A stretch of DNA of 64,000 bases, taken from Serinicoccus chungangensis. GTDB taxonomy: Bacteria > Actinomycetota > Actinomycetes > Actinomycetales > Dermatophilaceae. Position numbers and translations under genes: made by a program. The stretch spans positions 3,038,001 to 3,102,000 of the forward strand of contig NZ_CP040887.1 of NCBI RefSeq assembly GCF_006337125.1. Direction: 5' to 3'. Numbering within the stretch: the stretch's first letter is position 1; every line of letters begins with the position of its first letter. Below, piece by piece: positions 43,116 to 51,698 of this stretch. The notes beneath the pieces are model-generated. The model was given only the letters and a program-made list of their open reading frames with translations, ran no database searches and had not been told where the DNA came from.

Positions 43116-43256
43116 GACTCCGCCCTCTCCGCGCCGCCACCGGTGGCGCCGCCTCGCTCCCGATCCTGGCACGGAGCACCGACAGCCGTCACGGACCGGA
43201 CCGGGCCTCCTCGGTGCCGTCCGTCCCGAGCCCGGGCCCCTCCCCCGACCGCCTCG

Positions 43257-43622
43257 CTAGGGACGAGTCCCTCCGGGTGGCTCGGAACCGCAGTCGGCCC
43301 AGACCTCCACCAGGTCGGCCACGGCCCCGTCCCTGGCGGTCGCGAACATCGCGACCTCGAAGTCGGCCCTCTCCCCCTCCACCGTGCCGGTCACGTGCGC
43401 CCGCGCGGCGGCCCGGTCGCCGGACCCGACGACCTCCTCGAGCACCATGCGGCCGAAGCCGGGGTAGTCGGCGTTGAGGCGGACCCAGGCGTCCCGGTCG
43501 AAGGACTCACCGGTATGCACCAGCCGGGACCGGAAGTCCGGCGCCAGCAGCGCGGGCAGGTCGGCCCACCGCCGGTCGTCGATCGTCTGGACCAGGGTCC
43601 GGAGCAGGGCGGCAGCATCCAC
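43257..43622 (-). CDS. SnoaL-like / NTF2-fold small protein
   Basis: 121 residues from the GTG at 43622; TAGCCT seven bases upstream suggests a leaderless transcript (an in-frame ATG at 43652 is the alternative). The sequence is consistent with the SnoaL-like cone fold: LLRTLVQTIDDRRWADLPALLAPDF at the N-terminus, ARAHVTGTVEGERADFEVAMFATARDGAVADLVEVW at the C-terminal sheet. Such proteins bind small molecules or act as isomerases; no catalytic Asp/His pair can be named. It stands alone between the propeller gene and the mttB-family gene, on the same strand. Confidence 0.65.
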   Translation of the reverse strand: MDAAALLRTLVQTIDDRRWADLPALLAPDFRSRLVHTGESFDRDAWVRLNADYPGFGRMVLEEVVGSGDRAAARAHVTGTVEGERADFEVAMFATARDGAVADLVEVWADCGSEPPGGTRP

Positions 43623-43629
43623 GACTCGC

Positions 43630-43635
43630 AGGCTA
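43630..43635 (-). promoter_or_regulatory. -10 hexamer TAGCCT of the SnoaL-like gene
   Basis: Minus-strand TAGCCT, 7 nt, then the GTG at 43622: leaderless arrangement. Confidence 0.4.
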
Positions 43636-43708
43636 GGCCGGCGCGAGGACATACCCGGTCCTGATCCGACCGGCGCCAGCCGTCCTGTCCGGCCGGACCC
43701 CGCGGACC

Positions 43709-45148
43709 TCAGTCGCCCAGCTCGGCCCGGCGCCGCACGACGAAGGCCTCGAGCTCCTGCCGCACCGCGTCGTCCAGCGGCGGCGCCTCGTAGCCCTCCA
43801 GCCGGGACGCGACCACGGCCGAGGCCCGGGTCGCGGTGTCCGGCGCCCCCTTGGAGCTCCACCGCTCGAAGTTGTCCGCGCTGGACAGGAACGGCCGGTA
43901 GAAGCAGGTCCGGAAGCGCTCCATGGTGTGCATGGCCCCGAGGAAGTGCCCGCCGTGCCCGACCTCGACGTGGGCGTCGAAGGCCAGGGAGCCCTCGTCG
44001 ATCTCCAGCGGCCGGAACTCGTGCTGCAGCATCTCGATGATCTGGCAGTCGACGACGAACTTCTCGAAGCTGCTCACCAGGCCGCCCTCGAGCCAGCCGG
44101 CCGAGTGCATGACCCAGTTGGTGCCGGCGAGGAAGGTCGGCAGCAACGTCATGACCGCCTCGTAGCCGGCCTGCGCGTCCGGCACCTGCGAGCTGGTCAG
44201 CCCGCCGCCGCCACGGAAGGGCAGCCCGAAGTGCCGCGCGATCTGCCCGGTGCACAGCAGCCCCAGGCCCGACTCCGGCGTGCCGAAGGTCGGCGACCCC
44301 GACTGCATGTCGATGGTGGAAAGGAACGACCCGAAGATCACCGGCGTCCCGGGCCGGATGGTCTGCGCGAGGGCGATCCCGGACAGCGCCTCGGTGATCT
44401 GCTGGGTCAGGGCGGCCGGGATGGTCACCGGCGACATCGCCCCCATGAGGATGAACGGGGTGAGGACGACGGGCTGGCCGGCGCGGGCGTACTCGAAGAG
44501 CGCCTCGAGCATCCGGTCGTCCCAGCGCAGCGGGCTGTTGCAGTTGATGAGCGAGATCGACGCCGGGGTGGCCTCGATCGCCTCGCGCCCGCCGAAGAGG
44601 ATCTCCCCCATCGCGATGACGTCGCGCGCGTTCTGCCCAGACACCACGTTGCCCATGTAGATCTTGTCGGTCTGCGTCATGAGCGCGAGCGTCATGTCCA
44701 GGTGCCGCGAGTCCAGCGGCAGGTCGTTGGGCTCGCAGACGACGCCGCCGGCGGAGTCGAGGACGTCGAAGGTCTGCGCCAGCCGGGCGAACCGTTGGTA
44801 GTCGTCGAAGGTGCCGTCGCGCCGCGCGTCGCCCTCGCGCACGAACGGCGGGCCGTAGACCGCGCCGAAGGACATGGTGTCGCCGCCGACGTGGATCGAG
44901 CGCTCCGGGTTGCGCGCCTGGACGTCGAACTCCCGGGGCGCCTTCGCGACCTGCTCGAGCACCCACTCCGGGTCGAGGTATGCCGTCTCGCCCTCGACCT
45001 TCTGCCCCGCCTCGCGCAGCAGCTCGAGGGCGTCCTCGCTCGCGAACTGGACCCCCACCTCGGTCATGAGCCGGCGCCACGCGCCGTCGAGCTGCGCCAT
45101 CGCCTGCTCCGAGAGGACCTCGTACCTCGGCATGCGGTTGACGAACAT
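43709..45148 (-). CDS. mttB: MttB-family (COG5598) quaternary/tertiary amine corrinoid methyltransferase, non-pyrrolysine
   Basis: 479 residues from the ATG at 45148 (AGGAGGAG upstream). The MttB TIM-barrel signature is clear: VGVQFASEDALELL, GGDTMSFGAVYGPPFV, FARLAQTFDVLDS, PLRWDDRMLEALFEYA, FGLPFRGGGGLTSSQVPDAQAGYE and HVEVGHGGHFLGAMHTM. There is no in-frame TAG, so it is not a pyrrolysine-type trimethylamine methyltransferase. Known non-Pyl relatives demethylate glycine betaine, proline betaine, carnitine or gamma-butyrobetaine, delivering methyl to a corrinoid protein. That partner, a pterin methyltransferase and a reactivase are encoded divergently at 46029-49599. The DMGDH system 4 kb away makes glycine betaine the most economical substrate; this is inference. 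Confidence 0.88.
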   Translation of the reverse strand: MFVNRMPRYEVLSEQAMAQLDGAWRRLMTEVGVQFASEDALELLREAGQKVEGETAYLDPEWVLEQVAKAPREFDVQARNPERSIHVGGDTMSFGAVYGPPFVREGDARRDGTFDDYQRFARLAQTFDVLDSAGGVVCEPNDLPLDSRHLDMTLALMTQTDKIYMGNVVSGQNARDVIAMGEILFGGREAIEATPASISLINCNSPLRWDDRMLEALFEYARAGQPVVLTPFILMGAMSPVTIPAALTQQITEALSGIALAQTIRPGTPVIFGSFLSTIDMQSGSPTFGTPESGLGLLCTGQIARHFGLPFRGGGGLTSSQVPDAQAGYEAVMTLLPTFLAGTNWVMHSAGWLEGGLVSSFEKFVVDCQIIEMLQHEFRPLEIDEGSLAFDAHVEVGHGGHFLGAMHTMERFRTCFYRPFLSSADNFERWSSKGAPDTATRASAVVASRLEGYEAPPLDDAVRQELEAFVVRRRAELGD

Positions 45149-45216
45149 CCCACTCCTCCTCTCCGCCCCCGGGCGGTGCCGGGCGACGCGCCGGACGTCG
45201 CACCCTTGCGCCGTCT

Positions 45217-45246
45217 CACGATATGGGCATACGCTCCCACATAGTG
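45217..45246. promoter_or_regulatory. IclR-type operator between mttB and the corrinoid operon
   Basis: Inverted repeat with 11-nt arms (45217-45227, 45236-45246; 9 of 11 matching) and an 8-nt spacer, midway between the divergent starts. Its right part (45228-45246) matches 51716-51734 upstream of the metF-like gene at 16 of 19 positions. Confidence 0.6.
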
Positions 45247-45273
45247 AGCACTCAGGGAAGAGGGGCACGAGGA

Positions 45274-46032
45274 ATGGCGACTCAGGGGACCCAGGCGATC
45301 GACCGGGCGGCGGACCTCGTCGTGCGCGTCGTGCAGTCGCCCGACCCGCTGAGCACCCCCGACCTGGCCCAGGCCACCGGCCTGGCCCGCTCGACCGTCT
45401 CCCGGCTGCTGTCCGCGCTGGAGCGCTCGCACCTCATCTCGCGCGACGTGGAGGGCAACGGCTACCTGCCCGGCCCGTTGTTCGAGCAGTACGCCGCCCG
45501 CACCGACACCCGGGAGTGGCTGGCCCGCGAGGCGCAGCCGACGATGGCCGCGCTGAGCGAGGCCACCGGGGAGACCATCAACCTCGGCGTGCCGGTCGGC
45601 ACCTCGGTGGTGCAGATCGCCCAGGTCGACTCCACCTTCCTCATCGGCAGCCGCGACTGGGTGGGCGTGGACCTGCCCGCCCACTGCTCCTCGCTCGGCA
45701 AGACCCTGTACGCCTTCGGCGCCCTCGACCTGCCCGAGCAGCTGCCCTCGCTCACCACGCGCACCGTCACCGACCCGGACGCCCTGCGCGCCGAGTTCGA
45801 GGTCATCCGGGCCCGGGGCTGGGCGACGACCGTCGACGAGCTCGAGGTGGCGCTCACCGGCGTCGGCGCCCCCGTCCGGCTCCGCGGCCGCCTCGTCGCG
45901 GCCATCGGGGTGTCCGGCCCCACCTCCCGACTGACCGGCCGCCTCGACGAGCTCGGCCGCCTCGTCTCCCGGCACGCGGACGACCTGTCCGGGCGCCTCA
46001 CCGAGCCGCACGTGATGAAAGGTGCCTCATGA
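45274..46032 (+). CDS. IclR-family regulator of the corrinoid methyltransferase system
   Basis: 252 residues from the ATG at 45274; an in-frame GTG at 45244 would add ten residues but overlaps the operator. Winged helix: AIDRAADLVVRVVQSPDPLSTPDLAQATGLARSTVSRLLSALERSHLI (~6-55). Effector domain with GETINLGVPVGTSVVQIAQVDS, LPAHCSSLGKTLYAFG and VAAIGVSGPTSRLTG. Divergent from the MttB gene and overlapping the corrinoid-protein gene (ATGA at 46029), so it controls both arms. The effector is probably the methylated substrate or product. Confidence 0.87.
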   Translation: MATQGTQAIDRAADLVVRVVQSPDPLSTPDLAQATGLARSTVSRLLSALERSHLISRDVEGNGYLPGPLFEQYAARTDTREWLAREAQPTMAALSEATGETINLGVPVGTSVVQIAQVDSTFLIGSRDWVGVDLPAHCSSLGKTLYAFGALDLPEQLPSLTTRTVTDPDALRAEFEVIRARGWATTVDELEVALTGVGAPVRLRGRLVAAIGVSGPTSRLTGRLDELGRLVSRHADDLSGRLTEPHVMKGAS

Positions 46033-46706
46033 CTCCCGACGAGATCCTGCAGGGCCTCTACGACCGCACCCTCGTGGGCAACGGTCCCGGCGTCCTGGAG
46101 CTGACCCACCAGGCCCTCGGCATGGACATGGAGCCGCAGGCGCTCCTCTTCGACGCCCTCATCCCGGCCCTGGAGGAGGTGGGGGCGCGCTTCGAGCGCG
46201 GCGACTTCTTCGTCCCGGAGATGCTCATCGCGGGCAAGGCCATGGCCGGCTCGATGGAGGTGCTGCGACCGCTGCTGGCCGACACCGGCGTGCAGACGGT
46301 CGGCACCTTCCTCATGGGCACCGTCAAGGGTGACGTCCACGACATCGGCAAGAACCTCGTCAACATCATGCTCGAGGGCGCCGGCTTCGAGGTCATCGAC
46401 CTCGGCGTGCAGGTGGCGCCGGAGAAGTTCGTGGCCGCCATCGAGGAGCACCAGCCCGACGTCGTCGGCTTCTCGGCCTTCCTCACCACGACGATGCCGA
46501 TGTTCAAGGCCAACATGAACGCCCTCGAGAAGGCGGGCATCCGCGACGAGGTCATCGTCATGGTCGGCGGTGCGCCGGTCACCCAGGAGTACGCCGACGC
46601 CGTCGGCGCGGACGGGTATGCCGCGGACGCCTCCGCGACCGTGAAGAAGGCCAAGGCCCTCCTCAAGGACCGCCGGGCCCGCTCCGGGGCGGCGGTGCCG
46701 GCATGA
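46029..46706 (+). CDS. Corrinoid (cobalamin-binding) protein, MttC/MtgC type
   Basis: 225 residues, start overlapping the IclR stop. N-terminal four-helix cap (~1-85, ALLFDALIPALEEVGARFERGDFFVPEML) and a C-terminal B12-binding Rossmann domain with DVHDIGKN (Asp102-x-His104-x-x-Gly107; His is the cobalt ligand), GFEVIDLGVQV, VGFSAFLTTTM and VMVGGAPVTQEYADAVGADGYA. It shuttles the methyl group between the MttB-type enzyme and the pterin-binding methyltransferase encoded next. The last ~15 residues are a basic/Ala tail. Confidence 0.92.
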   Translation: MTPDEILQGLYDRTLVGNGPGVLELTHQALGMDMEPQALLFDALIPALEEVGARFERGDFFVPEMLIAGKAMAGSMEVLRPLLADTGVQTVGTFLMGTVKGDVHDIGKNLVNIMLEGAGFEVIDLGVQVAPEKFVAAIEEHQPDVVGFSAFLTTTMPMFKANMNALEKAGIRDEVIVMVGGAPVTQEYADAVGADGYAADASATVKKAKALLKDRRARSGAAVPA

Positions 46707-47608
46707 GCCCGGCGTGGGGGTCGGCGGCGCTGGCCGGGGGCCCGCTGCACACCGTGCTCCGCTCGGCGACCAAGGAGGTCGTCATCGGGGCCGACCAGCG
46801 CTTCTGCGTCATCGGGGAGCGGATCAACCCGACCGGCCGCAAGGTCTTCCAGGCCCAGCTGCGCGAGGGGGACCTGTCGGCGATCGAGAGGGATGTCGAG
46901 GCCCAGGTCCTCGGCGGCGCCGACGTGCTCGACGTCAACATGGGCGTGCCGCTGACCGACGAGGCCGACCTGCTCGTGCGCGCGATCCAGGTCGTGCAGG
47001 CCAGCACCGACCTGCCGGTCTGCATCGACTCCTCCGTCGTCGAGGCCCTCGAGGCGGGGCTGGAGGCCTACCAGGGCCGGGCGCTGGTCAACTCGGTGAC
47101 CGCCGAGGACGAGCGCCTCGAGGCGATCCTGCCCCTGGTCAAGAAGCACGACGCCGCGGTCATCGCGCTGCCCAACGACGCCGACGAGATCCCCATGGAG
47201 TCGGGCAAACGCCTGGAGCTGGTGGAGAAGATCGTCCGGGTGGCCACGCAGGAGTACGGCATCGCCCTGCAGGACATCGTCATCGACCCGCTGGCCATGC
47301 CCATCGGCGCGGACAGCACGGTGGGCGTGACGACGCTGGAGACCGTGGCGGGGGTGCACGAGCGCTGGGGCCTCAACATGACGTGCGGCGCCTCCAACGT
47401 GTCCTTCGGCATGCCCGGCCGGCACGCGATCAACGCGGCCTGGCTGCCGCTGGCGATGGCCGCGGGGATGACCAGCGCGATCATGGACGCCCGGACCGCC
47501 GAGGTGGTGGACTCGGTGCGCGCCGCCGACCTGCTCCTCGGGCACGACGAGTGGGGTATGTCGTGGATCGCAACGCACCGCGCGCGGCAGGCGGCCGCTG
47601 CGACGTGA
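46703..47608 (+). CDS. Pterin-binding methyl-corrinoid:tetrahydrofolate methyltransferase (MtgA/MetH-pterin type)
   Basis: 301 residues from the ATG at 46703 (ATGA overlap). Pterin-binding TIM barrel: FCVIGERINPTGRKVFQAQL (~34-53), GGADVLDVNMGVPL (~71-84), CIDSSVVEALEAGL, VNSVTAEDERL, DIVIDPLAMPIG and MTCGASNVSFGMPGR, all characteristic of MtgA/MtvA and AcsE-like methyltransferases. It would move methyl from the corrinoid protein to THF, giving methyl-THF. The enzyme has no MetH homocysteine or B12 domains, so it is a stand-alone half of a three-component system. Confidence 0.9.
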   Translation: MSPAWGSAALAGGPLHTVLRSATKEVVIGADQRFCVIGERINPTGRKVFQAQLREGDLSAIERDVEAQVLGGADVLDVNMGVPLTDEADLLVRAIQVVQASTDLPVCIDSSVVEALEAGLEAYQGRALVNSVTAEDERLEAILPLVKKHDAAVIALPNDADEIPMESGKRLELVEKIVRVATQEYGIALQDIVIDPLAMPIGADSTVGVTTLETVAGVHERWGLNMTCGASNVSFGMPGRHAINAAWLPLAMAAGMTSAIMDARTAEVVDSVRAADLLLGHDEWGMSWIATHRARQAAAAT

Positions 47609-49599
47609 GGCAGGAGCAGGCGGGCGCGGCCACGGCGCGTGGCCCCGTGCAGCGTGCGGCGGGTGCGGCCGCCGAGGTGGAGGAGGTGGACACCCCCGCC
47701 GCGGACGGGGCCCCGGAACGGGTCGACCTTACGTACACCCCCTCCGGGACGACCGTGCGGGTGCCCAGCGGCGTCAACCTCTTCGAGGCGGCCAGCTGGA
47801 ACGGCATCGCCGTGGACTCCACCTGCGGGGGCCACGGGACGTGCCGCAAGTGCAAGGTCCAGGTGACCGAGGGCGACGTCCCGCCGGTGCTGCCCCAGGA
47901 CGAGCGGACGTTCTCGACCGCCCAGCTCGAGGCGGGCTGGCGGCTGGGCTGCCTCGCCACGGCCTGGGGGTCGATGACCGTGGACGTGCCGCCGCTCACC
48001 ACCCGGCCGAAGGCGTCGACGGTGGGTGTCGGGCGGCAGGTCATCCTGCGGCCCTCGGTGCAGAAGCGCTACGTCGAGCTCGACGAGCCGACACTGGCCG
48101 ACCAGCGGCCCGACCTCACCCGGGTGCTCGACGCGATCGAGGACCTCGAGCCGGTCCCCGAGCTGCACGCGCTGCGCCGGGTGGGTCCGGCGCTGCGGTC
48201 GGCGGACCACAAGGTCACCGCGGTCGTAGCGGACGACCGGCTCATCGACGTCGAGGCGGGGGACACCACGGCGCGCTCCTTCGGGCTCGCGGTCGACCTC
48301 GGCACCACGACGGTGGTGGCCACGCTCATGGACCTCACGACCGGCACCCCCGCGGCCGTCGCGTCGATGCTCAACGCCCAGCAGCCCTTCGGCGGCGACG
48401 TCATCTCCCGGATCAGCGCGACGATGCTCGACCCGCAGGCGCTGCCCCGGCTGCGGGCCCGGGCCCACGAGACGCTGGCCGAGCTGGCGGCGGAGGTGTG
48501 CGCCGAGGCCGGGGTCGAGCCGGACGAGGTCTACGACGTGGCGATCGCCGGCAACGCCACGATGGTCGCGCTGCTGCTGGGTCAGGACCCGGAGCCGCTC
48601 GGCGTGGCGCCGTTCATCCTGGCCGCCGACCGCTGGCCGCTCGTGCCGGCCGTCGAGGTCGGCCTGGGCGCCGCGGTGCACCCCGCGGCCCGGGCCTTCC
48701 TGCACCCGGCGCTGGGCGCCTACGTCGGCGGTGACATCGTCGCCGGCATCCAGGCCTCGGGGATGGACCGCGACTCCCGGGTGCGGCTCATGATCGACAT
48801 CGGCACCAACTGCGAGATCGTGCTGTCCGACGGCAGCCAGCTGGTCGCGACGGCCGCGCCCGCCGGGCCCGCCTTCGAGGGGGCCTCGATCCGGTGCGGC
48901 ATGCGGGCCGCGGACGGTGCGGTGGAGACGGTCAAGCTGCTCGCCGACTGGCCCGAGCCCGCCACCGGCGAGGAGGGGCTGCCGGACCCGGTGCAGCTCG
49001 GGGTGATCGGGGACGTCGAACCGCGCGGGCTGTGCGGCTCGGGCCTGGTCGACGCGGTGGCCGAGCTCAGCCGGGTGGGCCTGCTGGACCCCTCCGGTCG
49101 TCTCGTCGACGAGGAGACGGCCCGGACGGTGGCCCCGGCGCTGGCCGACCGGCTGGCCAGCATCGGCGAGCCGGGCGAGCGGGTCTTCGTGCTCTACCGC
49201 GAGTCGCCGGACGCCCCGGCGGCCGAGTCGGTCTACCTCTCCCAGCGCGACGTGCGTGAGCTGCAGTTCGCCAAGGCCGCGATCTCCACCGGGTGGACCC
49301 TGCTGCTGGAGGAGGTCGGGCTGGAGCCCCGCGAGGTGCAGCAGGTGCTGCTCGCGGGGTCGTTCGGCTCCTACCTCTCGCCCGCGGCCGCCGTGCGGAT
49401 CGGGCTGGTCCCCAAGCTGCCAACCCTGCGCATCGTGGCGGCCGGCAACATCGCCGGGGAGGGCGCCAAGATGGTGCTGCTCTCGGCGACCGAGCGCACC
49501 GGCGCCGAGGCCCTGCTCGAGGGGGTGCGCTATGTCGAGCTCTCCGACCGCGGCGACTTCAACGACCGCTTCGTCGACCAGCTCTCCTTCCCGGCCTGA
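47605..49599 (+). CDS. Corrinoid-protein reductive activase: 2Fe-2S ferredoxin + ASKHA ATPase (DUF4445 type)
   Basis: 664 residues from the GTG at 47605 (GTGA overlap). A plant-type 2Fe-2S domain has Cys74, Cys80, Cys83 and Cys116 (C-x5-C-x2-C-x32-C) in TCGGHGTCRKCKV...LGCLA. The ASKHA ATPase region begins at FGLAVDLGTTTVVATLMDL (~230) and contains NAQQPFGGDVISRI, AIAGNATMVALLLG, MIDIGTNCEIVL and GLCGSGLVDAVAEL, ending with LLAGSFGSYLSP and AGNIAGEGAKM. Such proteins reduce inactive Co(II) corrinoid to Co(I) with ATP. The first ~40 residues are a low-complexity extension. It completes a translationally coupled unit iclR-corrinoid-MT-activase. Confidence 0.92.
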   Translation: MRQEQAGAATARGPVQRAAGAAAEVEEVDTPAADGAPERVDLTYTPSGTTVRVPSGVNLFEAASWNGIAVDSTCGGHGTCRKCKVQVTEGDVPPVLPQDERTFSTAQLEAGWRLGCLATAWGSMTVDVPPLTTRPKASTVGVGRQVILRPSVQKRYVELDEPTLADQRPDLTRVLDAIEDLEPVPELHALRRVGPALRSADHKVTAVVADDRLIDVEAGDTTARSFGLAVDLGTTTVVATLMDLTTGTPAAVASMLNAQQPFGGDVISRISATMLDPQALPRLRARAHETLAELAAEVCAEAGVEPDEVYDVAIAGNATMVALLLGQDPEPLGVAPFILAADRWPLVPAVEVGLGAAVHPAARAFLHPALGAYVGGDIVAGIQASGMDRDSRVRLMIDIGTNCEIVLSDGSQLVATAAPAGPAFEGASIRCGMRAADGAVETVKLLADWPEPATGEEGLPDPVQLGVIGDVEPRGLCGSGLVDAVAELSRVGLLDPSGRLVDEETARTVAPALADRLASIGEPGERVFVLYRESPDAPAAESVYLSQRDVRELQFAKAAISTGWTLLLEEVGLEPREVQQVLLAGSFGSYLSPAAAVRIGLVPKLPTLRIVAAGNIAGEGAKMVLLSATERTGAEALLEGVRYVELSDRGDFNDRFVDQLSFPA

Positions 49600-49657
49600 C
49601 GTCTCCGAGCACCCTCGTGCAGCTCGTCGTGACGCGGGCGCGCCCGGGAGGACGCCC

Positions 49658-50320
49658 GTGTCACGAGCGGGGGCACGGGATCAGGCACGGGCGTCCACGG
49701 GGTCGCTGCGCCCCGCCGGATCGCGGGTGGCGCTCGTCGCCTGCGGAGCACTGGCGACCCACGCCGCGGCGGCGGCGGCACGGCATACCCCGGCGCTGCC
49801 GGTCGACGTGCACCCGCTGCCACCCCTGCTGCACAACCACCCGCACCGCATCGCGGGCGAGGTCGAGGCGGTCGTCGACCGGCTCGTCGGACGCTACGAC
49901 CGGGTCGCGATCGGGTATGCCGACTGCGGCACCTACGGCGCGCTCGACGCCCTCTGCGCGCGCCGCGGCATCGCACGGCTGCCCGGACTGCACTGCTACG
50001 ACCTATATGCCGGGGAGGCACGGGTCGCCGCGCTCCTGGAGGAGGAGCCCGGCACCTACCTGCTCACCGACTTCCTGGTGCGCAGCTTCGACCGCACGGT
50101 GTGGGCCGAGCTGGGGCTGGACCGGCACCCCGAGCTGCGGGACGACTACTTCGGGCACTACACCCGGTGCGTGTGGCTGGCCCAGGAGCCGGGCGCGGAC
50201 CCCGTCCTCAGCAGGCTGGCCCGGCGCGCCGCCGACCGGCTGGGGCTGCCGCTGCAGGTCGAGCGGACCGGCACCGCCGGCCTGGACGACGCGCTCGCCC
50301 GCCTCGTCCTGGCGCCCTGA
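49658..50320 (+). CDS. DUF1638-family protein linked to corrinoid methyltransferases
   Basis: 220 residues from the GTG at 49658 (GGGAGG six bases upstream). After a variable basic leader, VALVACGALATH, PLPPLLHNHPHRI, IGYADCGTYGALDAL, GLHCYDLYAG and YLLTDFLVRSFDRTVW follow; the conserved Cys and His residues suggest a metal or corrinoid role. DUF1638 proteins are known mainly by co-occurrence with MttB-type clusters, and their function is not established; here it is last in the corrinoid operon, 58 bp after the activase. A 32-bp minisatellite begins ~20 bp after the stop. Confidence 0.8.
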   Translation: MSRAGARDQARASTGSLRPAGSRVALVACGALATHAAAAAARHTPALPVDVHPLPPLLHNHPHRIAGEVEAVVDRLVGRYDRVAIGYADCGTYGALDALCARRGIARLPGLHCYDLYAGEARVAALLEEEPGTYLLTDFLVRSFDRTVWAELGLDRHPELRDDYFGHYTRCVWLAQEPGADPVLSRLARRAADRLGLPLQVERTGTAGLDDALARLVLAP

Positions 50321-50340
50321 CGTCGCGCCGCCCCCCATAC

Positions 50341-50532
50341 CCGACCGAGCGCCGCCAATGGTTCCCCCCGACCCGACCGAGCGCCGCGAATGGTTCCCCC
50401 CGACCCGACCGAGCGCCGCCAATGGTTCCCCCTGACCCGACCGAGCGCCGCCAATGGTTCCCCCCGACCCGACCGAGCGCCGCCAATGGTTCCCCCCGAC
50501 CCGACCGAGCGCCGCGAATGGTTGCCCCCTGC
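50341..50532. repeat. 32-bp tandem repeat, six copies
   Basis: Units start at 50341, 50373, 50405, 50437, 50469 and 50501; core CCGACCGAGCGCCGC(C/G)AATG. Position 16 alternates C,G,C,C,C,G. Contiguous with no spacers, between the DUF1638 and metF-like genes. First block of the 526-bp non-coding interval 50321-50846. Confidence 0.9.
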
Positions 50533-50592
50533 CCTGGCGAGTGTCGCGCCGCTTCAGGACGTGTCCACGCAGTCCTCGGCCCCGCCCGAAAA

Positions 50593-50658
50593 TGCGCGAC
50601 TGCAGCGGGTATGTCGTGGAACTGCCCTGGCGGGCGACATATCCGCTGCAGTCGCGCA
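50593..50658. repeat. Dispersed palindromic element, copy A
   Basis: 24-nt arms (50593-50616, 50635-50658; one mismatch) and an 18-nt loop. The same element, with the same loop length, is at 62609-62672, and similarity continues ~15 nt past the right arm. A short intergenic palindromic repeat family is implied. Confidence 0.85.
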
Positions 50659-50733
50659 CCACGGGACGCGGGATCGGGCCGCACCGGACGTCGTGACGAA
50701 CCAGAGGAGCGTCCGGGGCCCGCTCTCGGGCCG

Positions 50734-50865
50734 CCGAGCCCCGGGGGCCGGCGCAGGTCGCCACACCCTCGGACTGGCGCAGGTCGCCGAGCCCCGGGGG
50801 CTGGCGCAGGCCGCTGCACCCTCGGACTGGCGCAGGTCGGCGAGCCCTACGGCTGGCGCAGGTCG
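50734..50865. repeat. 26/27-bp tandem repeat running out of the metF-like gene's 3' end
   Basis: Five units (50734, 50761, 50787, 50814, 50840) each ending in GGCGCAGG(T/C)CG, alternating between two variants, so a 53-bp higher-order unit occurs ~2.5 times. The last unit contains the stop codon (50847-50849) and final codons of the metF-like gene; the others look like non-coding copies of that end. Confidence 0.85.
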
Positions 50866-51698
50866 GCGACCTCGGCGAGCTGCTCACGCCGCCACGCCTC
50901 GGTCTTCTCGACCTGGTTGAAGCTGTAGAGGTGCAGCCCGCCGATGCCCAGGCGCTCGGTGCCGGCGAGCGCGGCGATGCGGTGCGCGAAGCGGGTGGTC
51001 GAGAAGCCGGGCAGCGCGATCCGGGTGAAGACCCCGCGCTGCTTGCGCAGGAACCGCATCGAGTCGCCGACCCCGATGACGGTCGCCATCTTCAGCAGCT
51101 TGGCCGGGTCGACCGGGCCGGGCACGCCCACCCATACCGGGTGCTCGATGCCGCGTCGACGGACCCGCTCGAGCCACCGGCCGACCTGCTCGTCGTCGAA
51201 GGTCATGTTCGAGACGATGTCGGTCGCATAGCGGCGCTTGTCCCACATGGACTGGACGATGACGTCGTCGTCGATGCCCGGGTGCGACTCGGGGTAGCCG
51301 GTGATCCCCACCCGCTCGAACGGCCGACCCAGCTCGGCCAGCTCCACCAGCAGGTCCAGCGCGGTGCCGAAGGTGGTCTCCGTCGGCGTGGCGTCACCGC
51401 CGGGCACGAAGATCTCGCTGACCCCCGCCGCGCGCAGCCGCGCGACGAGGTCGGGCAGCTCGGCCCGCTCGACCATGCGCGCGGCCAGGTGGGGCACGAC
51501 GTGGTAGCGGTCGGCGAGCTGCTCGGTGAGCGCGAGCGTGGCCTCCAGCCCCTTGGCCGGGGACGCCGTGACGGTGACGGTCCGGCCGGGCTCGACGTGC
51601 GCGTGCACCTGCTCGGCCACGGACTCGGTCGGCAGGATCTCCAGCCGTGCGCCCTGCAGCAGCCGCTCCAACGCCGCCGAGGGGTATTTGTTGCTCAT
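50847..51698 (-). CDS. MetF-like methylenetetrahydrofolate reductase
   Basis: 283 residues from the ATG at 51698. TIM-barrel MTHFR-like chain: RTVTVTASPAKGLEATLAL, VVPHLAARMVERAELPDLVARLRAAGVSEIFVPGGDATP (the FAD/pterin-binding core), VGITGYPESHP (the GYPExHP motif of MetF) and KRRYATDIVSNMTFD, where MetF has a Q-x-F-like segment. It is shorter and more divergent than housekeeping MetF. In this context it would oxidise methyl-THF from the corrinoid pathway to methylene-THF, i.e. reverse MetF. An operator-like motif shared with the mttB/iclR promoter lies at 51716-51734. The start is not preceded by a convincing Shine-Dalgarno sequence; a GTG at 51728 is an alternative. Confidence 0.8.
   Translation of the reverse strand: MSNKYPSAALERLLQGARLEILPTESVAEQVHAHVEPGRTVTVTASPAKGLEATLALTEQLADRYHVVPHLAARMVERAELPDLVARLRAAGVSEIFVPGGDATPTETTFGTALDLLVELAELGRPFERVGITGYPESHPGIDDDVIVQSMWDKRRYATDIVSNMTFDDEQVGRWLERVRRRGIEHPVWVGVPGPVDPAKLLKMATVIGVGDSMRFLRKQRGVFTRIALPGFSTTRFAHRIAALAGTERLGIGGLHLYSFNQVEKTEAWRREQLAEVADLRQP

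Noticed and set aside
43709..45148. Pyrrolysine-containing trimethylamine methyltransferase
   Set aside because: The frame has no internal TAG over 479 codons, and no pyl genes are in the window.
50341..50532. CRISPR array
   Set aside because: The 32-bp units are contiguous with no spacers and no cas genes are present; it is a minisatellite.
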